The position numbers and the translations under genes are program-made. This document shows, in pieces, positions 55,014 to 64,000 of a DNA stretch of 64,000 nt. The notes under the pieces were generated by a model. That model saw nothing but the letters and a program-made list of their open reading frames with translations, was not told the DNA's origin and searched no databases. This stretch comes from Lachnospiraceae bacterium (GTDB lineage Bacteria > Bacillota > Clostridia > Lachnospirales > Lachnospiraceae), in NCBI GenBank assembly GCA_022796795.1, contig JAAWJI010000014.1, forward strand, positions 1 through 64,000, given 5' to 3'. Each line of letters begins with the position of its first letter. Position 1 is the first letter of the stretch.

Positions 55014-57249
55014 AGGTCTGTATGGAATGATGCTGTTATTCGCGATTCTGGTGGCTGTAGGCGCTGTTCTATGCTATGGACCCATTCAGGACGCCGTAGC
55101 GCGGGAACAGAAAGATATGGTGGAGGCCTATGAGCAGTCCCAAAAAGAGCTCAGGCTCTGGGAACCGGAGGAGCATGGGCAGACGCAGTGCATGCTCCAA
55201 AACGGATATCTCTTTTACACAGATTTTCAGAAGATGAATTCCGAAGAATTTCTGCGGACAGAAGAAATTCTGCTGCCAGATCTGGCGGAACAGCTTGGGG
55301 TTATAAACACAAGGGACTTGAATACTTCTATTTATCAGAGCGCCGTAGACGCCCTTTCTAACGCGGTTTTGGATTGGGAGCAGCAGTTCTACCAGTGGCA
55401 GACAGAGTGGGGCGTGGATTATTATGCCAGGGACACCAAAAGCGGAAAGACCATTACCAATGTGGCGGATGAGACCGTATTGGAGTGGATTCAAAACGAG
55501 GCCTGCGGGGTATCGGGAAATCGAAATCTGGGCCCCTATTATAAAGGCTGGATCGTTTTGGAGTATGGGGAAGACGGTGAAATCCGTCTGGGCAGCTATT
55601 CAAATCTGAATTCGGAGAGCGTGTATCGGTCTATGCAGACCCAGCGGTATGAAAATATACTCACCGATTATTACGACGCCAATGGAAACTCCCTTCCAGA
55701 GCCTGTACGGCCCAGAAATATGCAGGTGTTTTACGGTAATACCCAAAATATGTGGGAGGAAGTTCATCCCATGGAGACCTATTGGGGAACCTATGGAATC
55801 TATCACAGCTATGGCGGGGATCTGCTGTATTTCGGCGTTGCGTTTCTTAGCGTTTTAGGCGCCGTGTTTTTCGCAGAATACGCAAGGCGCAGAGAGCTTT
55901 TAAGGGGAGGACTGCTGGCGATTCCCATGGAATTTTTCTGGCTGGGCTTTCTGGCCTTTACGGGACTCTATATCCTGTGTACCGACGCCCTGATCGGCAC
56001 AGGCCTTGGGATATTTGTCCAGGGACTTGTAGACATGGGCTTTTTGGATACGGCAGCCCATATCCTTGTCTATGGGTACAACGGCCTGGTGTGGCTTGGT
56101 GAGGTGCTGGTAGTCATGTGGAGTATCCTGATTCTCTGGCCCAGGACCAAAGGGGGACTTTGGACTTATCTGAAGGAGAGAAGCCTCCTATTAGGCACTC
56201 TGCCAAAGTGGAAGCAGAAATTTTGTAGCTACATCACCCAGATAGATATTACCGAGTCCGCCAATAAAACTGTGATTAAATGGGTGCTTATCAACCTGGC
56301 GGTCCTGACAGTACTCTGCTGCATGTGGATTTTCGGTATTGCTGGTCTCATTTTGTATTCCATCGGTCTCTACCTGTTGCTGCGCAAACAGTACGGGCAG
56401 CTGCAAGACCATTACCTGACCCTGCTGCATTCCGCCAGACAGATGGCGGAGGGAGATCTGAATATTACCCTGCCTCAGGATCTGGGAGTCTTTAACCCGC
56501 TGAAAATTGAAATACTGCGGATCCAGAACGGCTTCAAGCAGGCGGTGCTAGAAGAGGTGAAGAGCCAGCGCATGAAGACAGAGCTGATCACCAATGTGTC
56601 CCATGACCTGAAGACGCCTCTCACAGCCATTATCACCTACGTAAACCTGTTAAAGGAGGAGAACATCACGGAGGAGGAGCGGGACTCCTATATTCAGACG
56701 CTGGAGAAAAAGTCTGACCGGCTCAAAGTGCTTATTGAAGATCTCTTTGAGGTCAGCAAGGCGGAAAGCCAGAACATGACCCTTCATCTGGAGGAGGTGG
56801 ATCTGGTGAATCTCATCAAGCAGGTCCGTCTGGAATTGGAGGACAAAATAATGACCAGCAATCTGTCTTTTCGCTGGAATCTGCCGGAGGAGAAGGTACT
56901 CTGTATGCTGGACGGTCAGCGCACCTATCGGGTGTTTGAGAATCTCATGGTTAATATTCTGAAATATTCCATGGAGGGCTCCCGGGTTTATATTGACCTT
57001 ATTCAGGATCAGGGTCATGTGCGGGTGCTTCTGAAAAATATGTCCGCCACAGAGCTGAATTTTGATCCGGAGGAGATCACCGAGCGGTTTGTTCGTGGAG
57101 ATCTGTCCCGGAATACAGAGGGCAGTGGATTGGGGCTTGCCATTGCCAGAAGCTTTGTGGAGCTGCAGGGGGGAAGTTTCCGCATTGAAATTGACGGGGA
57201 TCTGTTCAAAGTGGAGATTTTGTTCTCGGTCATTGACATGGTTAAATAG
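54985..57249 (+). CDS. Sensor histidine kinase, multi-TM
   Basis: NVSHDLKTPLTAIITYVNLL (H-box), ENLMVNILKYSMEGSRVYI (N-box), GSGLGLAIARSFVELQGG (G-box); TTG start overlapping RR by 29 nt. Confidence 0.94.
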   Translation: MDTKLKSRRRGLYGMMLLFAILVAVGAVLCYGPIQDAVAREQKDMVEAYEQSQKELRLWEPEEHGQTQCMLQNGYLFYTDFQKMNSEEFLRTEEILLPDLAEQLGVINTRDLNTSIYQSAVDALSNAVLDWEQQFYQWQTEWGVDYYARDTKSGKTITNVADETVLEWIQNEACGVSGNRNLGPYYKGWIVLEYGEDGEIRLGSYSNLNSESVYRSMQTQRYENILTDYYDANGNSLPEPVRPRNMQVFYGNTQNMWEEVHPMETYWGTYGIYHSYGGDLLYFGVAFLSVLGAVFFAEYARRRELLRGGLLAIPMEFFWLGFLAFTGLYILCTDALIGTGLGIFVQGLVDMGFLDTAAHILVYGYNGLVWLGEVLVVMWSILILWPRTKGGLWTYLKERSLLLGTLPKWKQKFCSYITQIDITESANKTVIKWVLINLAVLTVLCCMWIFGIAGLILYSIGLYLLLRKQYGQLQDHYLTLLHSARQMAEGDLNITLPQDLGVFNPLKIEILRIQNGFKQAVLEEVKSQRMKTELITNVSHDLKTPLTAIITYVNLLKEENITEEERDSYIQTLEKKSDRLKVLIEDLFEVSKAESQNMTLHLEEVDLVNLIKQVRLELEDKIMTSNLSFRWNLPEEKVLCMLDGQRTYRVFENLMVNILKYSMEGSRVYIDLIQDQGHVRVLLKNMSATELNFDPEEITERFVRGDLSRNTEGSGLGLAIARSFVELQGGSFRIEIDGDLFKVEILFSVIDMVK

Positions 57250-57382
57250 CGGCTGGGAGACTCCTGTTTTTTTTGACAAGGCGATTGAGAAATGATAGAC
57301 TGTTCCCAGAGTGTCCGAAGCATCCTGTAAGATTTGGAATATTTCGGTAGGACCCTGTGGTTTTGAATTTGGAGTGTGACGA

Positions 57383-58150
57383 ATGAGACGGAAATATGTG
57401 GGACGGTTTATCTTTCGGGTGGCGGTGTTTTTGGCCGTGGGCGCCCTGGCTGTTTTTGATCCGGAGGCTTTTGGGGTCATGGAGCCGGGCGGGTTTTTCA
57501 GCAGATTTTCTCTGCTGCATGTTTTGTGGGTGATCTGGATCGGGGACATGGTTTTGAAACTGTTTCCGGTTCCGGGCACCTTAGCGCTGGGAGCGGCAAA
57601 GCAGTTGGGGCCGTTTTATGTGCCCGCCAAAAGTCCGCCCGGAAAAGAGGAGATCAGGGCGTACTTTGCGGATCAAAACAGGAGAGCTCTTCAGGTGTTT
57701 GGAGCCTGGACTGTATTAGGGGCGGCCATTGCTTTTTTATGGGGGCAGGGGTTCCTGGGAAACCAAGGACTCCTGCTGATTGCCGTCTTTTTCTATGTAT
57801 GTGATCTTTTTTGCGTGCTGTTCTGGTGTCCGTTCCGCAGTTGGTTTTTGAAAAATCGCTGCTGTACCACCTGCCGGATTTTTAACTGGGATCATCTGAT
57901 GATGGTAACGCCTCTTGTCTGTATCAACAGTTTTTACTGCAGGAGTCTGGTGGTTGGAGCCGTCTTTGTGCTGGCTGTGTGGGAGTATCGGGTTTTCCAT
58001 GATTCGGAACGCTTTTTTGAGGGAACCAATGAGGCTCTCAAATGCAAAAACTGCACGGATTTGTTGTGCGGAAAAAGAATGGGATCCAGAGTGGGGAAGG
58101 AAAACCGAAGGAAAACAGATGAGGGTTCCGGAGAGTTCTTCAGGCAATAA
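57383..58150 (+). CDS. Hypothetical polytopic membrane protein with conserved-looking Cys motifs
   Basis: ~6 TM; CPFRSWFLKNRCCTTCRIFNWDHLMMV and ALKCKNCTDLLCGKR. Confidence 0.75.
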   Translation: MRRKYVGRFIFRVAVFLAVGALAVFDPEAFGVMEPGGFFSRFSLLHVLWVIWIGDMVLKLFPVPGTLALGAAKQLGPFYVPAKSPPGKEEIRAYFADQNRRALQVFGAWTVLGAAIAFLWGQGFLGNQGLLLIAVFFYVCDLFCVLFWCPFRSWFLKNRCCTTCRIFNWDHLMMVTPLVCINSFYCRSLVVGAVFVLAVWEYRVFHDSERFFEGTNEALKCKNCTDLLCGKRMGSRVGKENRRKTDEGSGEFFRQ

Positions 58151-58220
58151 TAGTTGCCAAACATGGGTTAGAATGGTATAATGGCGTAAGGAAAAAGCAT
58201 AGTTCACGGAGGATGATGGA

Positions 58221-58934
58221 ATGGAATTAAGAGCGATTGAACAAGAGCTGAGAGAAAATGCATACCCTGGCAGAGGGATTATTTTGGGCAGGACCGCGGA
58301 CGGAAGGAAAGCAGTTACTGCCTATTTTATTATGGGCAGAAGCGAGAACAGCCGCAACCGGATTTTTGTGGAGGACGGGGATGGAATCCGCACCCAGGCT
58401 TTTGATCCGTCTAAGCTTACGGATCCCAGCCTGATTATCTATGCGCCGGTGCGGGTGCTGGGAAATAAGACCATTGTGACCAATGGGGATCAGACGGACA
58501 CCATCTATGAGCTTATGGATCGCCAGCAGACCTTTGAGCAGGCTCTTCGCACCCGGGAGTTTGAGCCGGATGCGCCCAATTATACGCCGCGGATTTCCGG
58601 AATTATGCATATAGAAGGGGGAAGCTACAATTATGCCTTGTCCATTTTAAAGAGTAATGACGGGGATCCGGCTTCCTGCCGCCGCTATACCTTTGCCTAT
58701 GAGAATCCTAAGGCGGGAGAGGGACATTTTATTCACACCTACCAGTGCGACGGCAATCCTCTGCCAAGCTTTCAGGGAGAGCCTAAGAAAATCCGCATAG
58801 TGGGAGAGATTGACGCGTTCACCAGCCTGCTGTGGGAGAGTCTGAATGAGGACAATAAGGTTTCTCTGTTTGTGCGCTATATAGATCTGGCGGACGGGAC
58901 CTGGGAGAGCCGGATTGTAAATAAAAATCAGTAA
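58221..58934 (+). CDS. IMP cyclohydrolase (PurO-type, IMP_cyclohyd family)
   Basis: YPGRGIILGRTADGRKAVTAYFIMGRSENSRNRIF, ARVLGN-type PVRVLGNKTIVTNGDQTDTIY, FEPDAPNYTPRISGI. Confidence 0.88.
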   Translation: MELRAIEQELRENAYPGRGIILGRTADGRKAVTAYFIMGRSENSRNRIFVEDGDGIRTQAFDPSKLTDPSLIIYAPVRVLGNKTIVTNGDQTDTIYELMDRQQTFEQALRTREFEPDAPNYTPRISGIMHIEGGSYNYALSILKSNDGDPASCRRYTFAYENPKAGEGHFIHTYQCDGNPLPSFQGEPKKIRIVGEIDAFTSLLWESLNEDNKVSLFVRYIDLADGTWESRIVNKNQ

Positions 58935-59088
58935 AAAGGCCCCAAGACCCTGAATTAAGAAAGAAGAAAACAGGCTTCTAAGAGACTGCACAGATGGCCC
59001 CCTTGTTGGCTGAGGGGAATCACAGAATTTTTAACCCATACACAGAAATATAAGAATCTGAAATGTAAAAATTGGAGGACAAGTAGGA

Positions 59089-60264
59089 ATGAAAGAATTG
59101 GAACTGAAATATGGATGCAATCCCAACCAAAAACCGTCCCGGATTTTCAGGAAGGAGGGGGAGCTTCCCATTCAGGTTTTAATGGGAAAGCCGGGGTATA
59201 TTAATTTTATGGATGCCTTTAACGGCTGGCAGCTGGTGAAGGAGCTGAAAAAGGCCACAGGCCTTCCGGCGGCTACTTCTTTTAAGCATGTATCTCCGGC
59301 GGGAGCCGCTGTGGGCCTGCCGCTTTCTGATACCCTGAAAAAGATTTACTGGGTGGAGGATGCAGGAGAGCTGTCTCCCTTGGCCTGCGCCTATGCCAGA
59401 GCCAGAGGCGCGGACCGCATGTCCTCCTTTGGAGACTTTATCTCCCTGTCCGATGTGTGCGACGCTTCCACGGCAGCCCTGATTAAACGGGAGGTCTCTG
59501 ACGGCGTTATTGCTCCGGGCTATACGCCGGAGGCTCTGGAGATTCTGAGGCAAAAGAAAAAGGGGAATTACAATGTGATTCAGATTGACGAAAACTATGT
59601 GCCTGCTCCGGTGGAGTGCAAGGATGTGTTCGGCATCACCTTTGAGCAGGGCAGAAATGAGCTGGTGGTGGATGAAGCCCTGTTTTCCAATATTGTAACG
59701 GAAAACAAGGATCTGCCGGAGGCAGCCCGCATAGACCTGGCAGTGGCCCTGATTACCTTAAAGTATACCCAGTCCAATTCCGTGTGCTATGTGAAGGATG
59801 GTCAGGCCATTGGCATCGGAGCCGGGCAGCAGTCCCGGATTCACTGTACCCGGCTGGCAGGCACCAAGGCGGACAACTGGTTTTTGCGCCAGTCTGCCCA
59901 GGTACTGGGACTTCCCTTTGTGGAGGGCATCAGCCGGGCAGACCGGGACAATGCCATTGATGTTTATATTGGCGAGGAGTATGAAGATGTGCTGGCGGAA
60001 GGAACCTGGCAGCGTCTGTTCCAGGTAAAGCCTCCGGTATTTACCCGTGAGGAGAAGCGCGCCTGGCTGAAGCAAATGGATGGAGTGGCCCTGGGTTCCG
60101 ACGCCTTCTTCCCCTTTGGCGATAACATTGAGCGGGCGCATAAGAGCGGCGTGAAATATATTGCCCAGCCTGGCGGTTCCATTCGGGACGACAATGTGAT
60201 TGAGACCTGCAACAAATATGGAATGGTTATGGCATTTACGGGAATCCGTCTGTTCCATCACTAA
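59089..60264 (+). CDS. Phosphoribosylaminoimidazolecarboxamide (AICAR) formyltransferase, stand-alone
   Basis: LKYGCNPNQKPSRIF, TSFKHVSPAGAAVG, KYTQSNSVCYVKDGQAIGIGAGQQSRIHCTRLAG, SDAFFPFGDNIE: PurH transformylase core without the MGS-like cyclohydrolase domain. Confidence 0.93.
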   Translation: MKELELKYGCNPNQKPSRIFRKEGELPIQVLMGKPGYINFMDAFNGWQLVKELKKATGLPAATSFKHVSPAGAAVGLPLSDTLKKIYWVEDAGELSPLACAYARARGADRMSSFGDFISLSDVCDASTAALIKREVSDGVIAPGYTPEALEILRQKKKGNYNVIQIDENYVPAPVECKDVFGITFEQGRNELVVDEALFSNIVTENKDLPEAARIDLAVALITLKYTQSNSVCYVKDGQAIGIGAGQQSRIHCTRLAGTKADNWFLRQSAQVLGLPFVEGISRADRDNAIDVYIGEEYEDVLAEGTWQRLFQVKPPVFTREEKRAWLKQMDGVALGSDAFFPFGDNIERAHKSGVKYIAQPGGSIRDDNVIETCNKYGMVMAFTGIRLFHH

Positions 60265-60270
60265 TTTAGA

Positions 60271-60305
60271 ATCCGCAGCTGTTCTGCTTTTGAGCGGCTG
60301 CGGAT
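60271..60305 (+). terminator. Hairpin after AICAR formyltransferase gene
   Basis: ATCCGCAGC (60271-60279) / GCTGCGGAT (60297-60305); no strong T-tract. Confidence 0.4.
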
Positions 60306-60336
60306 AAATAATATCAGAAACCGGGAGGAAAGAAAC

Positions 60337-61692
60337 ATGGGATTGATTCGTGCTTTGGGAGCCGCAGCCAGCAGCATGCTGGGGGATCAGTGGCGGGAAT
60401 ATTTTTACTGTGATGCGCTGGACGGGGATACCCTGGTGGTCAAGGGCCAGAAACGGGTATCCGGCAGAAGCTCCAACAAAAAGGGTTCGGATAATATTAT
60501 TACCAACGGATCTGTCATTGCCATTAATGAAGGGCAGTGTATGCTCATTGTAGACCAGGGCCGAGTGGCTGAGGTCTGCGCGGAAGCAGGAGAGTTTATC
60601 TATGATATCTCCACGGAGCCCAGTATTTTCTATGGAAATCTGGGAGACAGTGTGATGCAGAGCTTCCAGGCCCTGGGACGGCGTTTTACCTTTGGCGGGG
60701 ACACGGCCAAGGATCAAAGGATCTATTTTGTCAATTTGAAGGAAATCATGGGAAATAAATACGGCACCTCCAATGCGGTGCCCTTCCGGGTGGTGGATCA
60801 GAATGTGGGAATCGACATTGACATTGCGATCCGCTGTCACGGGGAATATTCCTACCGGATCACGGACCCGGTGCTGTTCTACACCAATGTCTGCGGTAAC
60901 GTACCGTCTTCCTTTGAGCGGGGAGAGCTGGACAGTCAGTTGAAAACAGAGCTTCTCACAGCCCTGCAGCCGGCCTTTGCCCAGATTTCCTCCATGGGCA
61001 TCCGCTACAGCGCCCTGCCGGGACACACCATGGAAATGGCGAATATTCTGAATCAGGTGCTTTCTCAGAAGTGGAGCGGTCTTCGTGGAATCTCCATTGT
61101 CTCTTTCGGCATCAACTCCGTAAAGGCCTCGGAAGAAGATGAGGCCATGCTGAAAGAGCTGCAGAGAACTGCCGTTTACAGGAATCCCAATATGGCGGCA
61201 GCCCAGCTGGTAGGCGCCCAGGCAGACGCCATGAAGATGGCGGCATCCAACAGCTCTGGGGCCATGATGGGCTTTATGGGAATGAATATGGCAGCCCAGG
61301 CAGGAGGGGCTAGCGCCCAGAGCCTGTTCCAAATGGGGGCTCAGCAGGGGATGCAGCCCACCCAGCAACAGGCAGGATATGGTCAGCCGGCACAGCAACA
61401 GGCGGGATACAGCCAGCCGGCGACCCAGCAGCAGGCAGGATACAGCCAGCAGCCTCCGGCACAGCCAGGAGGACGGTCAACAGACGCTCAGCCCCCTGTC
61501 TATGGGTGGACCTGCAGCTGCGGCGTCTTCAACAAGGGGAAATTCTGCATGGAATGCGGCCAGCCAAAGCCGGCCGGGGCCAAGACCTACCGCTGTGACA
61601 AATGTGGCTGGGAGCCGGAGGATAAGACGAAACCGCCTAAGTTCTGCCCCAACTGCGGAGATCCCTTTAATAATGAGGACATTGTAGGATAG
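60337..61692 (+). CDS. SPFH domain protein with QQQAGY repeats and C-terminal double zinc ribbon (YdjI-like)
   Basis: SMLGDQWREYFYCDALDGDTLVVKGQKR..., VGIDIDIAIRCHGEYSYRITDPVLFYTNV; CSCGVFNKGKFCMECGQ and CDKCGWEPEDKTKPPKFCPNCGD. Confidence 0.88.
   Translation: MGLIRALGAAASSMLGDQWREYFYCDALDGDTLVVKGQKRVSGRSSNKKGSDNIITNGSVIAINEGQCMLIVDQGRVAEVCAEAGEFIYDISTEPSIFYGNLGDSVMQSFQALGRRFTFGGDTAKDQRIYFVNLKEIMGNKYGTSNAVPFRVVDQNVGIDIDIAIRCHGEYSYRITDPVLFYTNVCGNVPSSFERGELDSQLKTELLTALQPAFAQISSMGIRYSALPGHTMEMANILNQVLSQKWSGLRGISIVSFGINSVKASEEDEAMLKELQRTAVYRNPNMAAAQLVGAQADAMKMAASNSSGAMMGFMGMNMAAQAGGASAQSLFQMGAQQGMQPTQQQAGYGQPAQQQAGYSQPATQQQAGYSQQPPAQPGGRSTDAQPPVYGWTCSCGVFNKGKFCMECGQPKPAGAKTYRCDKCGWEPEDKTKPPKFCPNCGDPFNNEDIVG
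61361..61467 (+). repeat. Imperfect tandem repeat encoding QQQAGY(G/S)QPA units
   Basis: TQQQAGYGQPA QQQAGYSQPA TQQQAGYSQQPPA: three units of ~30 bp. Confidence 0.75.
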
Positions 61693-61705
61693 GCGGAGAG
61701 GGAAG

Positions 61706-62824
61706 ATGAGCGACACGTGGACTACATCTTCGGAAGCCATGGAGCCGGAGATGGTAAAGACAAAAGAAGAAACAGACCGGAAGTGTCCGGACTGCGGCGG
61801 AACCATGGATTTTGATCCGGGGACAGGCGGGCTTGCCTGTCCCTATTGCGGGCATACGGAGCAGATTGTGGAAGAACAGCAGGAGCGTTCGGCAAAGGAG
61901 CTGGATTTCTCCCAGGCAGAGCAGACAGGAAACTGCAACTGGGGGGTGCAAAAGAAGGTGGTCATCTGCAAATCCTGCGGTGCGGAGTCTGTGTATGACG
62001 CTCTGGAGATTGCCAGCGAGTGTCCCTACTGCGGTTCCAATCAGGTCATGGAGGAAAAGGGAAAGGATACTCTGGCGCCCGGCGGAGTCTGCCCCTTTTC
62101 CATTGATAAAAAGCAGGCGGGAATCCGGTTTAAGACCTGGCTTAAGCATAAATGGTTCTGTCCCAGGGAGGCCAAGGAGATGGCCAAGCCGGAGGCCTTT
62201 CAGGGCGTCTATCTGCCGGCCTGGACCTTTGATTCCCAGACCAGCTCCAGCTACCGGGCGGATTACGGCATAAACCGCACCATAAAGACAAAGGAGGGTA
62301 CCCGAATCCAGACAGACTGGCACCATACCAGCGGTACATACCGGGAATTGATTGACGATCAGCTGGTATTTGGAAGCCAGCGTTACGACCCAGCGCTTCT
62401 GTCTCAGATCCAGCCCTTTGACACAGCCCACAACGTGGAATACAAGCCGGAATATGTGGCAGGTTTTGCAGCGGAGCGGTATTCCGTGGGATTAAAAGAC
62501 GCTTGGGAGCGTGCCAAGGAGGCTATTTCTTTGCGGCTTCGCCGCAATGTGGAGTCAAAAATCATACGGGAGAAGCAGGCGGATCAGGTGGCTCAGCTTC
62601 GAATGCAGACAGAATTTTCCCAGATTACCTACAAATATCTGTTGCTGCCAGTGTGGATATCCTCCTTTACCTATCAGGGAAAGGTCTATCAGTTTATGGT
62701 TAACGGTCAGACCGGACAGGTAGGCGGCCGCACGCCGATTTCCTGGGTGAAGGTAGGGCTTACGGTTCTGGCAGTGGCTTTGTTCCTGGCCTTGATCTAT
62801 TGTCTGAATAATTATGTGTTTTAG
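61706..62824 (+). CDS. Zinc-ribbon protein with C-terminal TM (YdjG-like)
   Basis: CPDCGGTMDFDPGTGGLACPYCG, CKSCGAESVYDALEIASECPYCGSNQV; C-terminal TM VGLTVLAVALFLALIYCLNNYVF. Confidence 0.82.
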   Translation: MSDTWTTSSEAMEPEMVKTKEETDRKCPDCGGTMDFDPGTGGLACPYCGHTEQIVEEQQERSAKELDFSQAEQTGNCNWGVQKKVVICKSCGAESVYDALEIASECPYCGSNQVMEEKGKDTLAPGGVCPFSIDKKQAGIRFKTWLKHKWFCPREAKEMAKPEAFQGVYLPAWTFDSQTSSSYRADYGINRTIKTKEGTRIQTDWHHTSGTYRELIDDQLVFGSQRYDPALLSQIQPFDTAHNVEYKPEYVAGFAAERYSVGLKDAWERAKEAISLRLRRNVESKIIREKQADQVAQLRMQTEFSQITYKYLLLPVWISSFTYQGKVYQFMVNGQTGQVGGRTPISWVKVGLTVLAVALFLALIYCLNNYVF

Positions 62825-62833
62825 ATTTTGTCC

Positions 62834-62862
62834 GCCCCTCCTCTAACAGAAGCCGGAGGGGC
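62834..62862 (+). terminator. Hairpin between zinc-ribbon and Sel1 genes
   Basis: GCCCCTCC (62834-62841) / GGAGGGGC (62855-62862). Confidence 0.45.
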
Positions 62863-62888
62863 AAATCCATGAGGGAGAGGAGATTTCT

Positions 62889-64000
62889 ATGGCTTATTAT
62901 ATAAATAAAGAAGACTGCTTTCGCAGAGGAATGAACTGCTATCAAAAGAAAGAATATGAAAAAGCTCTGCCTTTGTTTTTGCAGGCGGCCAAAGTACAGC
63001 ACAAACAAGCCATGTATAACTGCGCCCTCATGTATGAGCTGGGTCTGGGAACGGAGGAGGATCCGGTGCAGGCCCTGTATTGGTATGAGTATGCCGCAAA
63101 GTTTGGGGATTGCGATGCCCGCTATGAATGTGGAGAGGCCTACCGGACCGGGAAGGGAACGGCAGTGGATGCGAAAAAGGCGCTGTATTATTATAAAAAG
63201 GCGTCCAGGGAAATCGGAGCCGCCTGCTTTTACTGCGGTGTTTTCTATGAATATGGCAGGGGCACATCTGTGAATCCCAAAAAGGCCTTTAAATATTATG
63301 AGATGGGTGCAAAAAAAGAGCATGTAGAGTCCATGACGAATTTGGCCATATGTTACAATAGAGGTTTTGGCGCCAGAGAGGATCAGGCGCTGGCTTTTTA
63401 TTGGTATGAGAAGGCTGCAGAACAGGGATTTATGAAGGCTCAGCTGCTGTGCGCGCAGCGGTGTGAGACGGGAAAAGGCACAGAGAAGGATTTGGAGAAG
63501 GCTATATGGTGGTATGAGCAAGCTGCCAGACAAGGAAGCGAAAAGGCAATCCAGCGATTGCAGGAGATTATGGCTCAGCGAAATGAGGCCTTTGAGAGGG
63601 GAACTGCCCTGGAGGCTTCCGGAAACCCGGAGGCTGCTCTGGAGGCCTTTCTCCTGGCCGCTGACTGGGGACACCCGGAGGCGCAGAATATCTGTGCCAG
63701 GCTGTTTGCTCAGGCAGGAAATGTCCAGAAGGAGAAATACTGGAGGGAGCGGATGGCAGAAAATTCGCCGGATGCCTGTTATGAGAAGGCCAGAGAATAT
63801 GCAACCTGGAGTACAAAGAAAGAGGAAAGCCGTTTCTGGATGGAGAAAGCCGCGGAGCAGGGGCATCTGGAGGCCCAGCTAAACTGCTATGATTACTATA
63901 TAGATCAGGAACACTGCGATTTCACCAGGGCTCTCTACTGGGTGGAAAAGGCGGCAATACAGGGGCATGCAGAAGCACAGTATACCTGTGCCGAATTCTA
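62889..64000 (+). CDS. Sel1-repeat (SLR/TPR-like) protein, runs off the window end
   Basis: MAYYINKEDCFRRGMNCYQKKEYEKALPLFLQAAKVQHKQAMYNCALMYELGLGTEEDPVQALYWYEYAAKFGDCDARYECGEAYRTGKG..., multiple A..LG..Y..G.G repeats; I read no in-frame stop to 64000. Confidence 0.9.
   Translation, partial: MAYYINKEDCFRRGMNCYQKKEYEKALPLFLQAAKVQHKQAMYNCALMYELGLGTEEDPVQALYWYEYAAKFGDCDARYECGEAYRTGKGTAVDAKKALYYYKKASREIGAACFYCGVFYEYGRGTSVNPKKAFKYYEMGAKKEHVESMTNLAICYNRGFGAREDQALAFYWYEKAAEQGFMKAQLLCAQRCETGKGTEKDLEKAIWWYEQAARQGSEKAIQRLQEIMAQRNEAFERGTALEASGNPEAALEAFLLAADWGHPEAQNICARLFAQAGNVQKEKYWRERMAENSPDACYEKAREYATWSTKKEESRFWMEKAAEQGHLEAQLNCYDYYIDQEHCDFTRALYWVEKAAIQGHAEAQYTCAEF

Noticed and set aside
59758-61398. 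546-aa minus-strand ORF opposite AICARFT/SPFH genes
   Set aside because: Antisense of two convincing coding regions; no recognisable family or RBS.
62760-63866. 368-aa minus-strand ORF opposite the Sel1 gene
   Set aside because: Antisense of the Sel1-repeat CDS that I can read without stop from 62889 to 64000.

Overview
This 64-kb window is a densely packed chromosomal segment of a Firmicute, most likely Lachnospiraceae or a related Clostridia lineage (inferred from gene content). I see no CRISPR array, rRNA, tRNA, phage or intact transposon. Recognisable blocks, in order: PTS HPr/EI; a DUF2185-DUF4241 immunity-like protein; an AAA-ATPase_like/PD-(D/E)XK protein; a divergent EF-G paralogue; an LpdD-like protein; a three-gene ABC exporter with an unusual leader; leuS; a complete rnfCDGEAB operon followed by a Gx-transporter/NusG-II fusion; udk and a ClC channel; a Gly/Cys-rich small protein; a nucleoside salvage cluster (deoD, ADP-ribosylglycohydrolase, BMP lipoprotein, ABC ATPase and two permeases, nucleoside hydrolase); a CotH / Cthe_2159-type / VTC / DUF4956 cluster; metabolic genes (PfkB kinase, def-like, amidohydrolase, icd); a Csp-like subtilase; an MBOAT/SGNH pair; ABC-F; HAD; a two-component system; a split PurO-type IMP cyclohydrolase plus stand-alone AICAR transformylase; and an SPFH / zinc-ribbon / Sel1 cluster. 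The best candidates for under-described biology are the VTC-CotH-DUF4956 cluster, the leader of the ABC exporter (direct repeats plus a Shine-Dalgarno/terminator hairpin), the ADP-ribosylglycohydrolase inside a nucleoside uptake locus, and the 15-bp perfect palindrome on the leuS promoter. All family assignments were made by eye from motifs; no database search was run.
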